From positions 154,001 to 218,000 of the forward strand of contig JALIZF010001770.1 of assembly GCA_029948255.1 (NCBI GenBank): 64,000 bases of DNA. Reading direction: 5' to 3'. This document shows, piece after piece, positions 23,744-35,415 of the stretch (position 1 is its first letter; each line of letters begins with the position of its first letter). The notes beneath the pieces were generated by a model. That model was given only the letters and a program-made list of their open reading frames with translations, was not told the DNA's origin and did not search any database. The stretch is from Telmatactis stephensoni. Its lineage: Eukaryota > Cnidaria > Anthozoa > Actiniaria > Isophelliidae. The position numbers and the translations under genes were made by a program.

Positions 23744-24480
23744 GAATTTTGGATAAAATACAGTCACTTTCCAACCTGCCAAAAACATTAGACAATATAT
23801 GCTGATTCTGCTGATTCCCCAAGCAGTAAGTTGACTATCCAACTAAGTATGAAATTAAAGTCTTGACTTTTATCTCAGTTATTGTCTCATTTTGTACCTA
23901 ATCGTTGACCATGTATATAGGACAGCTTTGGAAAGCTTGGGAGTTTGCGCATGCGTCAGCGTTATGCAGTGTTTGCGAGTTTTTTTGTGGATCAAAATTC
24001 CTGAAATAGCTGCAGTAGCTAGTAGTACCCCGTTGGGAATTTTTATGGGAGGAAATCATACGAAACAAAAAAATTCAGGTTTTTTTTATTTTCATTCCTT
24101 CTGTTTTCGTTCTGATCCTCTCGCCCACGGCTTCACTTTCTTTTTTCAGTTGAAAGTTATTTGTTGAATCTCAATATTTTCTTAGTAGCAACGACAACAA
24201 CACAAAAAGAAAAAGAAAAAAGAAAAAAAAATTGAAATAGTTCAAATAATTTTAATAAATAAGCATCTGAAGTTGTCTTTTTTAAAGAATGATACGAATG
24301 ATACAGACTGTGCGAACTGAAAAATAATCCATCAGAAAAATTCGTTTGAGACACAAAAAGGGACGTCTGTATGTTACTTCCCTTGAATTTCCTATTTTAG
24401 TGTGACATGATCCCTCTCCCTTTCATTTAAGCTATAGCTATGTTATTCGTAACCCACGTTGACTAAATTTCAACCAACAG
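23744..24480. other. intergenic, no supported feature
   Basis: AT-rich DNA with an A-rich AAAAAGAAAAAG stretch near 24200-24230. Short frames here show no domain or splice context. Confidence 0.4.
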
Positions 24481-25746
24481 CTCCTGAGCGACCATCACTG
24501 ATGACGGAAAGAACGTGGTTCAAAATACGAAAGTATGCCCTAGTTTGGTATACAGATTCTGACGTATTACTAGTTGGTATTATATAAACCAAACTAATTC
24601 TTCAGGACTACCGCCATAAAATTCATGAAAATGAACATGTTGAAATGGTATATGAAGAAAAAAAGTACCACATAAAGATTTTGCATTTGGGAGGTAATTA
24701 TACGTAGTTCTTAGTTTATAATCGACTACCAATTCCTGTTTGTTCTCAGTGACTATGTGTGGATGTGGTTTGATTTTTCACATGATTGATTTGTTAGGTT
24801 GTTTTTATAAGACAACGAACTTAGCCTACGTCACCAAGAGCAAAGTGTGCTAGAATCGATATTTTAGGCAAATATACGAGGGCTGCCTGGAACCAGAAGA
24901 AAAAATTGATGCGTCTGATCGTTCAATAAGCTCTGTGGTGCCTTTTGTTCAAGCCCTAGAGGTACCAGCACCACCATCCATAGAGCATCTAGAATCTGCA
25001 GTGAGCGCGATTGAGGGAAGGCTTACAACCCTTGCTAATCAATTAACTTCAAACCACAAAGAAATTCATTGCAACATTCAACACATAATATCTAATCAAA
25101 ACATGATCCTGGATAACCAAAATAAAATAATCACAATCACACACATCAACACCACCACTTCCAAACATCCAAGATGTCATTCAGTCCACACCAAACACAT
25201 TTTATGACATTGCACCCTTACAGTCACCATCACAATTTCCACAGCTAATCCCTAGTTTACCATTTCCATTTGCAAAGTTTTCTAATCATACTAACCATAA
25301 TGCTGAGCCTTCTCTTGAATCAGTGCCACTTCCACAAGCATACCAATGTTACTGTTCAATGCCGACATTTCAAACGCACCAGCATCCCAGCCAGCACCAG
25401 CATCCCAGCCATCTGAACCAGCTGTAAATACTGTACCATATAGCAGACCACATATATTTTCCGATGAAAAACTTGTTAATGATCTCGACCATTCAAAAGA
25501 AAATCACGACTTTCCCATACAACTGCTAAAGGCACTGTATCCCAAGAAATCTGATCTACGTCACTGTTCATTTACTGGAGGACAGAACAAAAGACCACTG
25601 AACCCACTGACACAAGAATGCCTAAAAAACACGTTTTTCCACTACAACCCTACTCCTTATGATCAGAAAGAAAAGGTTTGGCAAATTTGCATAAATAAAA
25701 TAAACTGCTATTTGAATAAGTGTGTCAATAAGGACCTCAAAATCTA
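24480..25746 (+). pseudogene. BEN-domain-like protein gene, broken
   Basis: Possible exons: 24500-24560 (MTERTWFKIRKYALVWYTDSD); 24607-24692 (DYRHKIHENEHVEMVY, KILHLGG, bounded by AG and GTAATT); then 24870 onward, giving a coiled segment (IEHLESAVSAIEGRLTTLANQL), a Pro/Ser-rich linker in a different frame, and a C-terminal domain 25480-25740 (FPIQLLKALYPKKSDLRHCS, LNPLTQECL, ending in a basic helix). The last domain resembles a BEN domain (DNA binding), and the ALVWY start is familiar from invertebrate BEN proteins. Frame changes near 25150 and 25345 indicate decay. Family assignment is tentative. Confidence 0.4.
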
Positions 25747-25939
25747 GGAAAGAAGACTTATTCCTAGATTTTTGGTTTCTTATTAACATACTTTTTCAAT
25801 TTAGAAAAATGTTTAAAAACTCATGCTGCATTACTGGGCTACGGACTTTTGTGCCCTTGAATCATGGTCTCGGATTTATGCAAAAGTAATGTGTAAAAGG
25901 TAGGAAAACTTGTACCAAATTCATTATTTTCCTTTGTTG

Positions 25940-26295
25940 TTATTGATGCTCTCTCCATAACATAGAAATACCCGCGTTAACAGCAGCCCTCGCATCATTG
26001 GTTCTACGGTTCTTTACAACTGAGATTGCCATTTTCAAGTCTCCTAAAACTGCTGTTGCCAACTTTGCGCATTTGTTTTCTGTGGTGTGTTTTAAGTACT
26101 GTTTAGTATTTGGGCTGTTCAGCAAAGCTTCCACAACTTTAATTCTCTTTTCTGTTGTTTTAGGGAGAGCAGCTTTCTCCCTGTCTACCGCCCTGCCAAC
26201 ATCCGTGGCCTTCTTTATTTAACGAAATCTTCGAACTCTTTCTGCATTTTGCAGTCTTTTGTGTTCTTTCAATGCTAGGAGTCTGTCTTTACCTG
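25940..26295 (-). pseudogene. exon of an unidentified transposon-type protein, broken
   Basis: Read from about 26295, the minus strand gives KDRLLALKEHKRLQNAERV, a stop (TAA about 26219), then IKKATDVGRAVDREKAAL, EALLNSPNTKQYLKH and AISVVKNRRTNDARAAV, ending at TGA. The basic helical start and the (N)SPNTKQYL region recall N-terminal regions of invertebrate transposon proteins, but I cannot name the family. The single stop marks it as probably dead. Confidence 0.35.
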
Positions 26296-26635
26296 CATGA
26301 TATGAATTATGTAAGTTAGTTATTATGTCTTTCAATAACAATTACAAACAATTCAAGGTTAATTTTTATTTACTTACCAGTAGTTTTTGGAATTGAGTAC
26401 ATGGATTCCTTAAGAAATTCACATCATGCAAAAAAACGTTTAAACCATGACACTACAGGCTGAACTAGTGCACTTACATGTTGGTAAGCTTAGAAGGGCA
26501 CAAGTAAATACTTAACGAAAACTTAACTGCTGCTCAGTCAATGTTCAAGACAAAGCCCAACTTAAGTGTATCTAGTCTGAAAAGGGCAAATTATCAAGGC
26601 AAAATTTTGCGCAGCAAAGCCTAACCATTGAAGAA

Positions 26636-26750
26636 TGAGGAAAAATATGCCTGAAAAGAAGCATAATATGCGCAAAATGAGCATAACAGGCAAAATATGC
26701 GCAAATGAGGCAAAATATGCGAAATAAGGCAAAATTAGGCAAAAGCAAAT
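26636..26750. repeat. degenerate tandem repeat GGCAAAATATGCGCAAA
   Basis: Five or so copies of a ~17-bp unit (AGGCAAAATATGCG with variable spacers) lie just upstream of the F-box-like fragment. Confidence 0.75.
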
Positions 26751-26787
26751 TTCTGCGGAAAGCCTGACCTTCATCGAGGAAAACTTG

Positions 26788-27119
26788 ATGGCACAACAAA
26801 TCTTTATCAACGATTTACCGAATGAGCTACTTTGTTTAATATTTCAATTTTTGCCTTTTGTTTCTTTGACAAGGAATTATCCTGTAGTGTCAAAAAGAAT
26901 AGTCTTTCCAAGAACAGCCACGTGTGGACTAGAGTTTATGCTAGTTGTGAAAGGTGTGTTACGGTACAAATTTTGGATAGTGTCGTCTTTCCCTCACCAA
27001 AGCACGTAGCAGTTGATGAGTGTTTGAACCTGAAATGGAGTGGTCTATGTCATGATACTTCGTGGAGGCTATGTGCTTGTGTGATACGCTTTAATGACAA
27101 TATTATTTACAATATGTGA
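26788..27119 (+). pseudogene. F-box-like fragment
   Basis: INDLPNELLCLIFQFLPF from about 26810 matches the start of an F-box (LP.ELL..IF.FLP), the motif that binds Skp1 in SCF ubiquitin ligases. After about 26890 the better continuation (HVWTRVYASCERCVTVQIL) is in another frame, so the copy is shifted. It runs into the sequence I assign to the gypsy LTR and has no leucine-rich or WD partner domain. Probably a fragment. Confidence 0.4.
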
Positions 27120-28095
27120 ACCGTGTATTAACTCAGTCGAAGGAGATGAAGAGAGAGAGTATCATGTTACAATTGTTGCATAAATGACCTTAGTGTTGCG
27201 TGACATAATATATCATTACATCCCCCTTTCCGTGAAAAAAAAACAAACAAAAAAAACAAAAAAAAAACAAAAAATAAAAACATGCCAATATATAATAACA
27301 GTAACAATACTTGCTCATGCATGCAAGTGACAATGTATGAGTGTCTTTATACATATCGATCCGGTGGTTTTACAATTCTTCCACTGCGGGTGGCTGTAGT
27401 TCCAGGTGGGTGGCTTGGGTTGTTCTTTGGTGGCTCTGTATCGCCGTTAGTTTGCACAGGTCCTTGCGGTACTCTGTTGGAGGGCTCTGCTACAGGTGCT
27501 TCTCTGATATGGCACCTGCTTCGTTGCAGTTCACTTCCAGCGGGTGATGTAACTATGTACGAGCGTGGTACAGCTTCAAGCCTTTCTTTGACGACTGCAG
27601 GTTCCCACTTCTTGGATGCTGGATTCTGAACAGTGATGTTGACACCTGTTGGTAGTACTGGTAGAGGTCTGACATTGCGATCGTGGTAGAATCTTTGGAG
27701 CTCTTGTCTTTCTTTCAGGCGATCAGTGACTTGATCGCTGTCGGTACTTCTGTTGAAAGAGCGGGGCAGGTTATCTTGCAACTTTCTTCCTAATAATAAC
27801 TCAGCAGGTGATGGAAGTTTGCTATCGATTGGAGTGGTGCGCAGACAAAGAAGTGTCATGTTGGGGTCTTGTTGTGTCTCAAGGGTTTTCTGGAGAACAG
27901 CTTTGACGGTCTTTACTTGATTCTCTATGAAACCATTTCCTTGAGGATGGTGTGGAGAACTTGTTATGTGATGGAATCCATATTCTTTGGCAAATTCTTT
28001 GAATGCAAAACTGTCATACTGAGGGCCGTTATCTGACCGGACAGTTTTCGGTACCCCTTGCTCACTGAAGATTTGCTTCATCATGTTAAGGTACT
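27120..28095 (-). mobile_element. Ty3/gypsy retrotransposon fragment: 3' integrase, polypurine tract, LTR start
   Basis: Reading on the minus strand: the integrase C-terminal half, an A/T-rich gap, a polypurine tract at 27232-27221 (CGGAAAGGGGGA), then TGTAATGATATATTATG starting at 27220, as expected for an LTR beginning TG. The LTR end (CA) was not located, and the F-box-like sequence lies close by. The 5' part of the element is absent beyond 28095, so no LTR pair is available to date it. Confidence 0.7.
27347..28084 (-). pseudogene. Ty3/gypsy integrase, 5'-truncated
   Basis: The open frame of 245 codons starts within the catalytic core: RSDNGPQYDSFAFKEF carries the second catalytic Asp, and HHPQGNGFIENQVKTVK carries the Glu of D,D(35)E. 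The first Asp and the zinc-binding HHCC region are missing. Downstream is a TPIDSKLPSPAELLLGRKL segment typical of gypsy integrases and a C-terminal tail with NPASKKWEPAVV and GRIVKPPDRY. No stop occurs in the remaining part. It cannot be functional alone. Confidence 0.85.
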
Positions 28096-28478
28096 TGATA
28101 TGGCTCCGTGAACAAAATTTTTACGTCATTTTTTCATCACAAATTGATAGATTATAAGTCAATTAATAAATTTGCTAAAGAAATAATGTCATTTCACCTA
28201 GAATAGTACTGTAAAAAGCCCCATTTTTCTCGTAACTAATGCAGTCATAATTGATCGCCATATTGAAATTAGAGAGTTATTTTGCTATCATATAACTCTG
28301 AACATGCGCAGAGAACGACATAAACACGTTGTCCTGCTCTGTTCTACTCACGGTAACACGAACCATTTGCTTTCTTGGAAGAACACGTGATCGAAAACAC
28401 CAATAAAAGAAAAGCAATTTCTTGACCTTCCACGTGAATTCTTTACACCGTTCTTGCACGCTTCAGACCTAACAAGTA
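28096..28478. other. intergenic, upstream of the 124-aa gene
   Basis: No repeat or ORF supported. A 60-codon minus frame at 28277-28459 shows no domain. Confidence 0.4.
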
Positions 28479-29719
28479 ATGGCTAACTCGAGAAGAGAAG
28501 CAGCATTCGAGGCTTTCAAAGCCGAATTTACCAATAATAGGTAAGTTTCAGTGTTTCAAAGGAATTATTATTTTCTTATCATCAACTTTACTGAATTTGC
28601 TCAATGATTATTTAGTTTTGAGACACCGAATGGACTCATTCATTTGCTGCGTTCATTCGCACTAAAGCCCGGGGAAACTCCAGACCAAGCAAGAGCCAGA
28701 ATATATAAGCGACTGTGGTGTCTTTTGTGGGTAAGAACATATATTGCTAATCGTTATTTCATTCTGCAGCACTAATAAGCGAAAATAGGCAAAATATCTC
28801 ATGTTATTTGTATAGTTACATTGGCCCACGTTGTATAGCCAACTGAGTTCTGTGAAATATAATCAGAACCGTTCCTGATAAATCACCATTAACTTCTTTC
28901 GTCTGCTAAAAGTATCTGTATTTTAGTCTGTGGAATAGATAATTGTAATATACAATTTACAAAAGAATGATTGTTGACCATTTGTATTTGAGTAAGCAAG
29001 GCTTGAGTCCGGAAGTTGAGTCGGTGTTGGCTTTTCAGCTTGTAAAGTCCGTTTCCTAGCTTCAATCCTGCCATACTCACCAAATCTAACTCTTGTTCCA
29101 TGTAAATTACTCAAGAGAGTCAGAATAAATGCCAACCGTGAATTCATTCTTCGATTATTATTCACAGTGGTAACCCTAAACTGTTAGCACGTAGAGCGGG
29201 AAATATTTTCAATACTTGATTGCGAGGACAATTTTGTTGCCTCTCGTAGGTTAAGGAAACACATTTAACTTGTATAAATGCAATTCCAAGGCAGTAACCT
29301 AATGAATTGCATATTGAATCTTATAGTTTGGCAGCAAGAAAACACTTGGCTCTAAACCAAACTCTAGATCACCAACATATGTTTACCCTGCAACGCTGAA
29401 AAAAGTTATCAGAGAAATTATACCTGGGGCATTGCATGACAAGGCTGATCCAAAACATCCAGGGGTAAGTACATTTGAGATAATTACAAAATCATATGTA
29501 TTAGGAAAGTGAAGACAATAAAAAATAGCTAACAAATATCATTTCTGTATCGAAACATTGTAAACCTACTGAACAGGCCTGATATTTTACCTCCCCACCA
29601 CCTCACCATTGCAATTGTACTTTTTCTTAGCTTGAAAAATGTTTATTTTATGCATTCAGGTTTACAAAGTCAATATTGCTGACCTGGCAGCAGCCAAGTG
29701 GCCAACCAACTCTAGATAG
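28479..29719 (+). CDS. 124-aa protein of unknown function, four exons
   Basis: Exons 28479-28540, 28616-28730, 29327-29464 and 29660-29719 total 375 nt. All three introns are GT-AG with near-consensus donors (GTAAGT, GTAAGA, GTAAGT), and the joined frame is open to TAG. The exons are too short to show as long ORFs. The protein is basic and helical at the start (MANSRREAAFEAFKAEF), then RARIYKRLWCLLW, a short Lys/Ser stretch, ATLKKVIREIIPGAL and VYKVNIADLAAAKWP. No known domain is recognised. It lies convergent to the Mutator-like transposase exon and may be an accessory gene of that element or a small host gene. Strong splice sites and an intact frame are the evidence. Confidence 0.6.
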
Positions 29720-30409
29720 CCTGATGATACTACCATATACTGTATTTCACTCTTATTATAGTTATCCAAAACAATTCTGTAGATAGTCTAATGATAGTCC
29801 CATGACCATATATTTCACTCTTATTGTACTTTTACAAAACAATTCTGTAAGAACTGAACTTTTCGAATATCATAGTAAAATTATATCAGCTGACAATAGT
29901 AGTTTTCACACATTTTTGCATATCTAAATAAGCAAAGCAATTATTCTTGGTTTGGTTTCCACCATTCAAGCTCAACGTATTTTCATCGTCTTAGTCAATT
30001 TATTCTGAAAAACCTAAAAAGATTTTGTGCGATTTTGTTAATTTGAAATTCCAATGTTGGTTTCAAAGTACCACTGGAACAAAATCTTTGTTTCAGATAT
30101 TTATAAGCACTACTTTGTGCGATTTACAACTTTTGTTCTTTTCAAATAAATTCAGATTACAGTGATTTTCGATCGAATGTGAAAGAATAGCAAGTCTGAC
30201 ATTTAGTAGTAGACACTACTTGTTTTCTATTGTTCATTGCTATCTGCAACAAACTACATAGTCATTTTCTTTCCATGGAAGACCACTCCATTACCTTATA
30301 CACTTGAATACATATTTTACTTATTGGTAATTACTGCAAAGCCAGCAGAAGAAATCAAAATATAGTAAAGCAATATTTTATCAAGCTATGCTCTATTTAC
30401 TTGTAGATT
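29720..30409. other. AT-rich intergenic between convergent genes
   Basis: A short duplicated phrase (CTGATGATA/CTAATGATAG ... CATATATTTCACTCTTAT) occurs at about 29720-29830. Nothing else supported. Confidence 0.4.
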
Positions 30410-31403
30410 TTAAAAAACATTGGTATGTATATCACGGCTGTGATATCTTCCTAAAACTCTCATCCTTCTGGCATACTCCACTGGGTCATTGCCACTCTGT
30501 TTCAAGGCAGAAAAGTGGTTCCTTTTTGCTGCTGCAATGAAATTGTCATTTATGCAGCCACATGATTTGGAATGTTTTTTCCCTGCACAAACACATTTTA
30601 CTTGTTCAATTTGTGGGAATTCCTTCTTATGCAAGTCAATAAATCCCTTATCAAGCACTTTCTTTCCCTTATATTCTTTCATGTTGTTTCCATGAGACCG
30701 GCCAACGTGACCTCCACACAACATTATCTTATTTAGTTCACCATCAGGAAAGACATTCCTGAAAGACAGGCCAGAAGAGGAATCCTGGTCCTGCCAGTTG
30801 AGTTCAATACTCATGCCTTCTTCTTTTGCTTTGTTAAACAAGACATTTGCCATGTGTCCCTCAGCAGCTTTTGCTGTTCCTTGCCACAGGTCATCATCAC
30901 ATATCTTTCCACTTCCTCTCATGCATAAGTGCCCATAGTATAGTATCCCTCCACTTAAAAAGTCAATTATCACAAATGTGGAACACTGGCTGTGGAAACC
31001 TCTGATGAGCCAGCAGCCATCTGAAGAAGTGACAGCCCTTTTCCAGCTACCTAGCTCACTGGGGTTCCGGTTCTGCATTCGTTTCTTTGCAGACTCGCAC
31101 ATGTCATCAAGGACTGATTTAACGTGGGGGTATGCCAGCTCAATCACTTTATAGAAATTATTACTTGCCAGCACATCCATTCCCATTCCTAATTTCAGAA
31201 CTTTGAAGTAGGTGGGATAACCCTGACCATACACAAGAAAGCACAAGGCTGTAGCCAGGGCAACACAATTTCTTCTCCTTGACAGCATTGCAACTTGGCT
31301 GCTTGCATAGTTTATGACAGTGCTACAACCAGAACACTGAAATGTTACCTTGACTGCTCCACCTAAACCTCTGTCCTCGCACAGAACTGGGGCTAGTTTT
31401 CCT
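30410..31403 (-). CDS. Mutator-like transposase, C-terminal exon
   Basis: The exon begins after an acceptor (TTCTTATAG at about 31404) and stays open for about 330 codons to 30410. It contains a CSGC zinc-type pair (VTFQCSGCSTV), a long helical region, then SSDGCWLIRGFHS (first catalytic Asp), ELNWQDQDSSSGLSF (second Asp), KIMLCGGHVGRSHGNN with the C/H cluster, and a Cys-rich CVCAGKKHSKSCGC before the C-terminus. This order matches the Mutator-like transposase domain found in many invertebrate proteins. The N-terminal exons, expected between 31500 and 33000, were not identified, so the gene may be 5'-truncated. No terminal inverted repeats were recognised around it. Confidence 0.65.
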
Positions 31404-31527
31404 ATAAGAAACATCAAAGTATGAACAACATTGCTCATTACACTATTTCCATGTAATAGAATGGACTGCAAGCAGTCCCTCTTTTCCCTCCAGATTCAGT
31501 CGAATGGGAAAAGCCTACAATATTGGA

Positions 31528-31625
31528 GGAGTGAGATTGGGGGCATATAGGGTAGGGGAGATGAGAGGAAAAGGAGAGAATACCTTCTCATTTCTCCCCT
31601 CCACTGATTGCCCCCAATCTCACTT
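31528..31625. repeat. short foldback
   Basis: GTGAGATTGGGGGC (31530) pairs with GCCCCCAATCTCAC (31609), with a purine/pyrimidine-rich GGGGAGATGAGA / TCTCCCC interior that also pairs. It resembles a hairpin just upstream of the Mutator-like exon. Confidence 0.7.
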
Positions 31626-32200
31626 ATTCAAAGTGCACAGCCCACACTACTGCTGGTCTATGGACAATAGTTACTAACTAATAGCTTTTATTTAGTCACT
31701 ATCACTCAATTGGGACAGATGTAATAACACACAAGGAAAACCAAATCCTCAAGACAATAGAAGGTGAGAACTAATGCAGCCTAACAAGCTTGAGTATTTG
31801 GTTTCCCTTGAGTATTTTTACTAAAGTTGTTTCAGTTGAGTGATTGTGTAATACAGTAAAAATATAATTATAGTAAAAGTATAATAACGTGTAATCAGCT
31901 AAAGCATATTTCACAGATGAATAATAACTACTCTAATAAAAATATGCAGTCTAAGACTGCATGTGGGTAGCGCAAGAAATATACACCTATTTCAAAAAAC
32001 GGAGAAAAGGTGAACGGCAATCATCGAATGGAGATTGCACTACCAAAAGCCATGGATTTTAACAATTATTGGCTTGTTGGAAAGAGTGGCAGGGAAAGGA
32101 GATGAACATAATATGCATATATATATATAGAAACCTCAAACGTAGTCACTGAGAATTTAAACTGATTGACAATTCAACTAAAACTGAACATTTTCCCTGT

Positions 32201-32530
32201 GTACCCAAACCTTGATTGAACTGGATTATCCAGTTTATGTCCAAAACAGTACTACAGGCTGTACCAAAACATAATAGAAAAAGGCTCTTAGTGACAATAA
32301 CACTACAAAACCAAACATTCTGTTACTTCTTATATATAAAAAAATATATTCCATCAAAATTAGAAGTACCCAAACCTTGATTGAACTGGATTATCCAGTT
32401 TATGTCCAAAACAGTACTACAGGCTGTACCAAAACATAATAGAAAAAGGCTCTTAGTGACAATAACACTACAAAACCAAACATTCTGTTACTTCTTATAT
32501 ATAAAAAATATATATTCCATCAAAATTAGA
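32201..32530. repeat. near-perfect tandem duplication, 2 x 165 bp
   Basis: GTACCCAAACCTTGATTG starts at 32201 and again at 32366. The two 165-bp copies are almost identical, differing by a base or so in the A/T run near the end. A short AT dinucleotide run lies at 32118-32129. The rest of 31640-32828 shows no gene. Confidence 0.9.
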
Positions 32531-32828
32531 AGTAAGCCCATACATCATGTGGGAAATAAGACCGCAAAGGCACACACTGACATGCATTCAGAAAATACCT
32601 GGTATCAGGAAAATATATTTTTCAAAACAAGCCACAGTGAGCCTTAGTAGAGAAAATGTATGGTATACTGAATACAACAGAAATTCTATGTGAAGAAAAT
32701 TTTGAATTGATATTGGTTTTGACTCATTTGAAAAATTGTACAAGTGTTCACGCTGGGGCCGTCCCTATCAAAATTTCGGACACTTAGAGCGCGCGGAGGA
32801 TCACGGGTGTTTGAGAGCTAAATCCAAG

Positions 32829-33491
32829 ATGGCGGAATGCCTGTTTCGGGGAAACCCGCCTTCTGCCTCTTTGAGATCTGTTCTACTCAAAAAGAAGCAT
32901 GAATATTTTGAAGAAACGGACAATCCACATCATATCTCAGATGTATCGAAGTTTTTTGGGGAAGTTGGGACTTGTATTGACGTTTTGGAGCAGAAATTCA
33001 TGATTCAAAGGCACCGAGATGTGCAGCAACTACTTGAAAGCAGGCCAATGGTCATAAGAACTTTATCAAAATTACATTCTAAAATACTAAGGAAGATGCA
33101 CAAGAACCCAAATATGTGTAATCCATGGAGGGGGGAAGTTGAAATGGACGTTCCAAGTGAAATATTTGATATTATTAATGAAAATATTGTCAACAAAGTG
33201 GGCTATGGACACTGTCAAACTACAACGAAAGCACTTATCACTATTATTGTTACTGATCTCAAAAAAGCTAGGTATATCTTTGACAAGATGAACCTTGATG
33301 GTGATGTTACTGTTAAAGATCAATTGCTAAGGAAAAGTTTTACTAAGGATCCGAAGAAAGAAGATGAAAGGTGTGAGGCTGTTGTTACAGAAGGTAGGCC
33401 AATGACATGGAAATACTACAAGAACAGGGAAGTACTTGTCATCACCTTTTCGTATGGCTACTGGAACAGAGACAATATCGCTCAGCACTAA
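32829..33491 (+). CDS. 220-aa protein of unknown function
   Basis: I chose the ATG at 32829, which lies in CCAAGATGGCGGAATG, the same AAGATGGCGG context as the CACTA transposase start, over an upstream in-frame ATG at 32736. The frame is open for 220 codons. The protein begins MAECLFRGNPP, has charged helices (RHRDVQQLLESRPMV, LHSKILRKMHKNPN), a GEVEMDVPSEIFDIINENI segment and a Lys-rich end. No domain is recognised. It is a single-exon prediction; a donor could also carry it into a further exon. Its neighbours are transposon genes, so it may belong to one. Confidence 0.45.
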   Translation: MAECLFRGNPPSASLRSVLLKKKHEYFEETDNPHHISDVSKFFGEVGTCIDVLEQKFMIQRHRDVQQLLESRPMVIRTLSKLHSKILRKMHKNPNMCNPWRGEVEMDVPSEIFDIINENIVNKVGYGHCQTTTKALITIIVTDLKKARYIFDKMNLDGDVTVKDQLLRKSFTKDPKKEDERCEAVVTEGRPMTWKYYKNREVLVITFSYGYWNRDNIAQH

Positions 33492-34229
33492 CTCATTAAC
33501 TTATTTTATTATTGTATATTATGTACAAAAATGAAACATTTAATGACAGGAAGCTTATACTAACTATAAGCTTAATGTAAGCTTGTTTTGAAATTGCTAT
33601 AATCAAACATTTCATTTAATAGAAAAATGTGATTTTTGACATAATATACAATAATTTTGGATGAATATTTTTGTTTTTTTTATTTTTATTTGGCTTAAAG
33701 ACTTTCTAAAATAATGAATGACTTGTAAAAATACACATCCAAGTAATAATACTAAATTTTGAGTCTTTAATATACTAGTAATATTTATTAATAATATATC
33801 TTTAATATATTATTTATAAAGTAAAACTTTTCCTTAGCATTGACTCTGAGAATCATCTAGGTTCATCTTATATACTTTGTTGACATCAGTAATAGTAATA
33901 GTGAACAGTGATTTTGTTTTGAGTTTGAAAGTGTCCTTTTGTTGATGATATTTTCATTGATAATATGAAAGATTATTCCCCTCTCCATGGGGTTTTAATT
34001 AATCATTTTCCATAGTATTTTAGAATGTAGCTTTCAATTGATTAAGTCACTTATATGACCATCAGTTTGTTTTCAAGTAGTTTCTGCACATTTCAAATAT
34101 CATTTTTCCTCTAAAATGTCAATATCAGCCTTGATTTTCTCAAAAAAAAAAAAACAGTTGAAAATACTGTGTACGATGTGGGTTGTGAGTATGTTCAAAT
34201 TAAGCAATAGAAAACTTTTTCCGTGTTTG

Positions 34230-34267
<38 letters not shown>

Positions 34268-35415
34268 TGAGACAGTTATGCAAACCCGAGAATTTGTGAA
34301 TATATACCACTTATTAGATGTTTTCTTGTGTATTACAGGCTGATATTTTATGAGTCGCATATGTATTTTGCCGAGCCTTTAGGCGATTGTTTTATACATA
34401 TACAATACAAACATATAAATATACATATTGTTTTTGCCTTGTATATAAGAACCAGTTAAGAACCACCTTAGCCTAAATTCTCACTCAAATACCAATTACA
34501 TAAGAACCATTTTAGCCTAACCTCAAAAAACAGTGGTTCTTATATGCGGGTTTTTACTGTACGGCATATAATACGGCCTCATATTTGCTTAGTTCTCTCA
34601 TCCTTATATGGTAAAATTACGTCATAGTTATATAATAAAAGGTCTTATTTACATGGACTGTTTACAGGATATGATAATTTTATTGCCTTTATCAAGCATG
34701 TATATGTTTTGAATTACTTAAAATAAAATGTATTTTACACTTGCTCGATATAAAATACATCATTTTACTACATAATTGTATCATATTTTGCATTATAATC
34801 TCAGAAATGTGAGTACATATATTAGCATAGGAAATACCACTTTCACCGAGAAGAATTGATGTAAATATTACAAAGTGTCAAGCACTATGAACAATTTGAT
34901 TCCCAAATTTCATAGCCATCATAGTCAATGGTGGCAAAGAGTAATACTTTAAATCCAAAAACAGTATTGTTTTTTATGTATCTTGGCTAATAAGCCGTTG
35001 TTGACATTTACATTTATAAAGTCATGTACATACCAGTGCTTCTCTTTTATTTTCAAATGCTTGTGTGTCCATTTGATTAAGACTTGAAGTGTTAGATTTC
35101 AGTATTTTAAAATAATAGTGAGGCAAACCACTCTGAAATAGGCTAGCCAGGACTGTCAGTTTTTTAGTTTGCTGCTTGCAAATTACAAGTTCATATGTGA
35201 GTTGAGTTTGTTTGAGGTATTGTTCCAGACATCAATGTTTTCTGTATATTGATCTCTTTGATTTGCAAAGTATTAGTGCACAACATGAAAGGAAGACTTG
35301 AAGTGTGGTAGTTACAGCTTGCCTGCAGCCTCTAGGCCTGTTCATATGTGAGTTCATTTTTTTTGAAGTATTCGCTTTTGAGTAGATAGATTTGGAAATA
35401 ACAGACTGAAATAGA
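33492..35415. other. long AT-rich intergenic stretch
   Basis: It contains an A-run (34141-34154) and, at 34440-34560, several AAGAACCA/GGTTCTTATA motifs in both orientations (TATAAGAACCAG, GTGGTTCTTATATGCGGG) that look like a decayed inverted-repeat end. Around 35185 and 35345 the phrase GTTCATATGTGAGTT is repeated. No gene supported. Confidence 0.45.
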
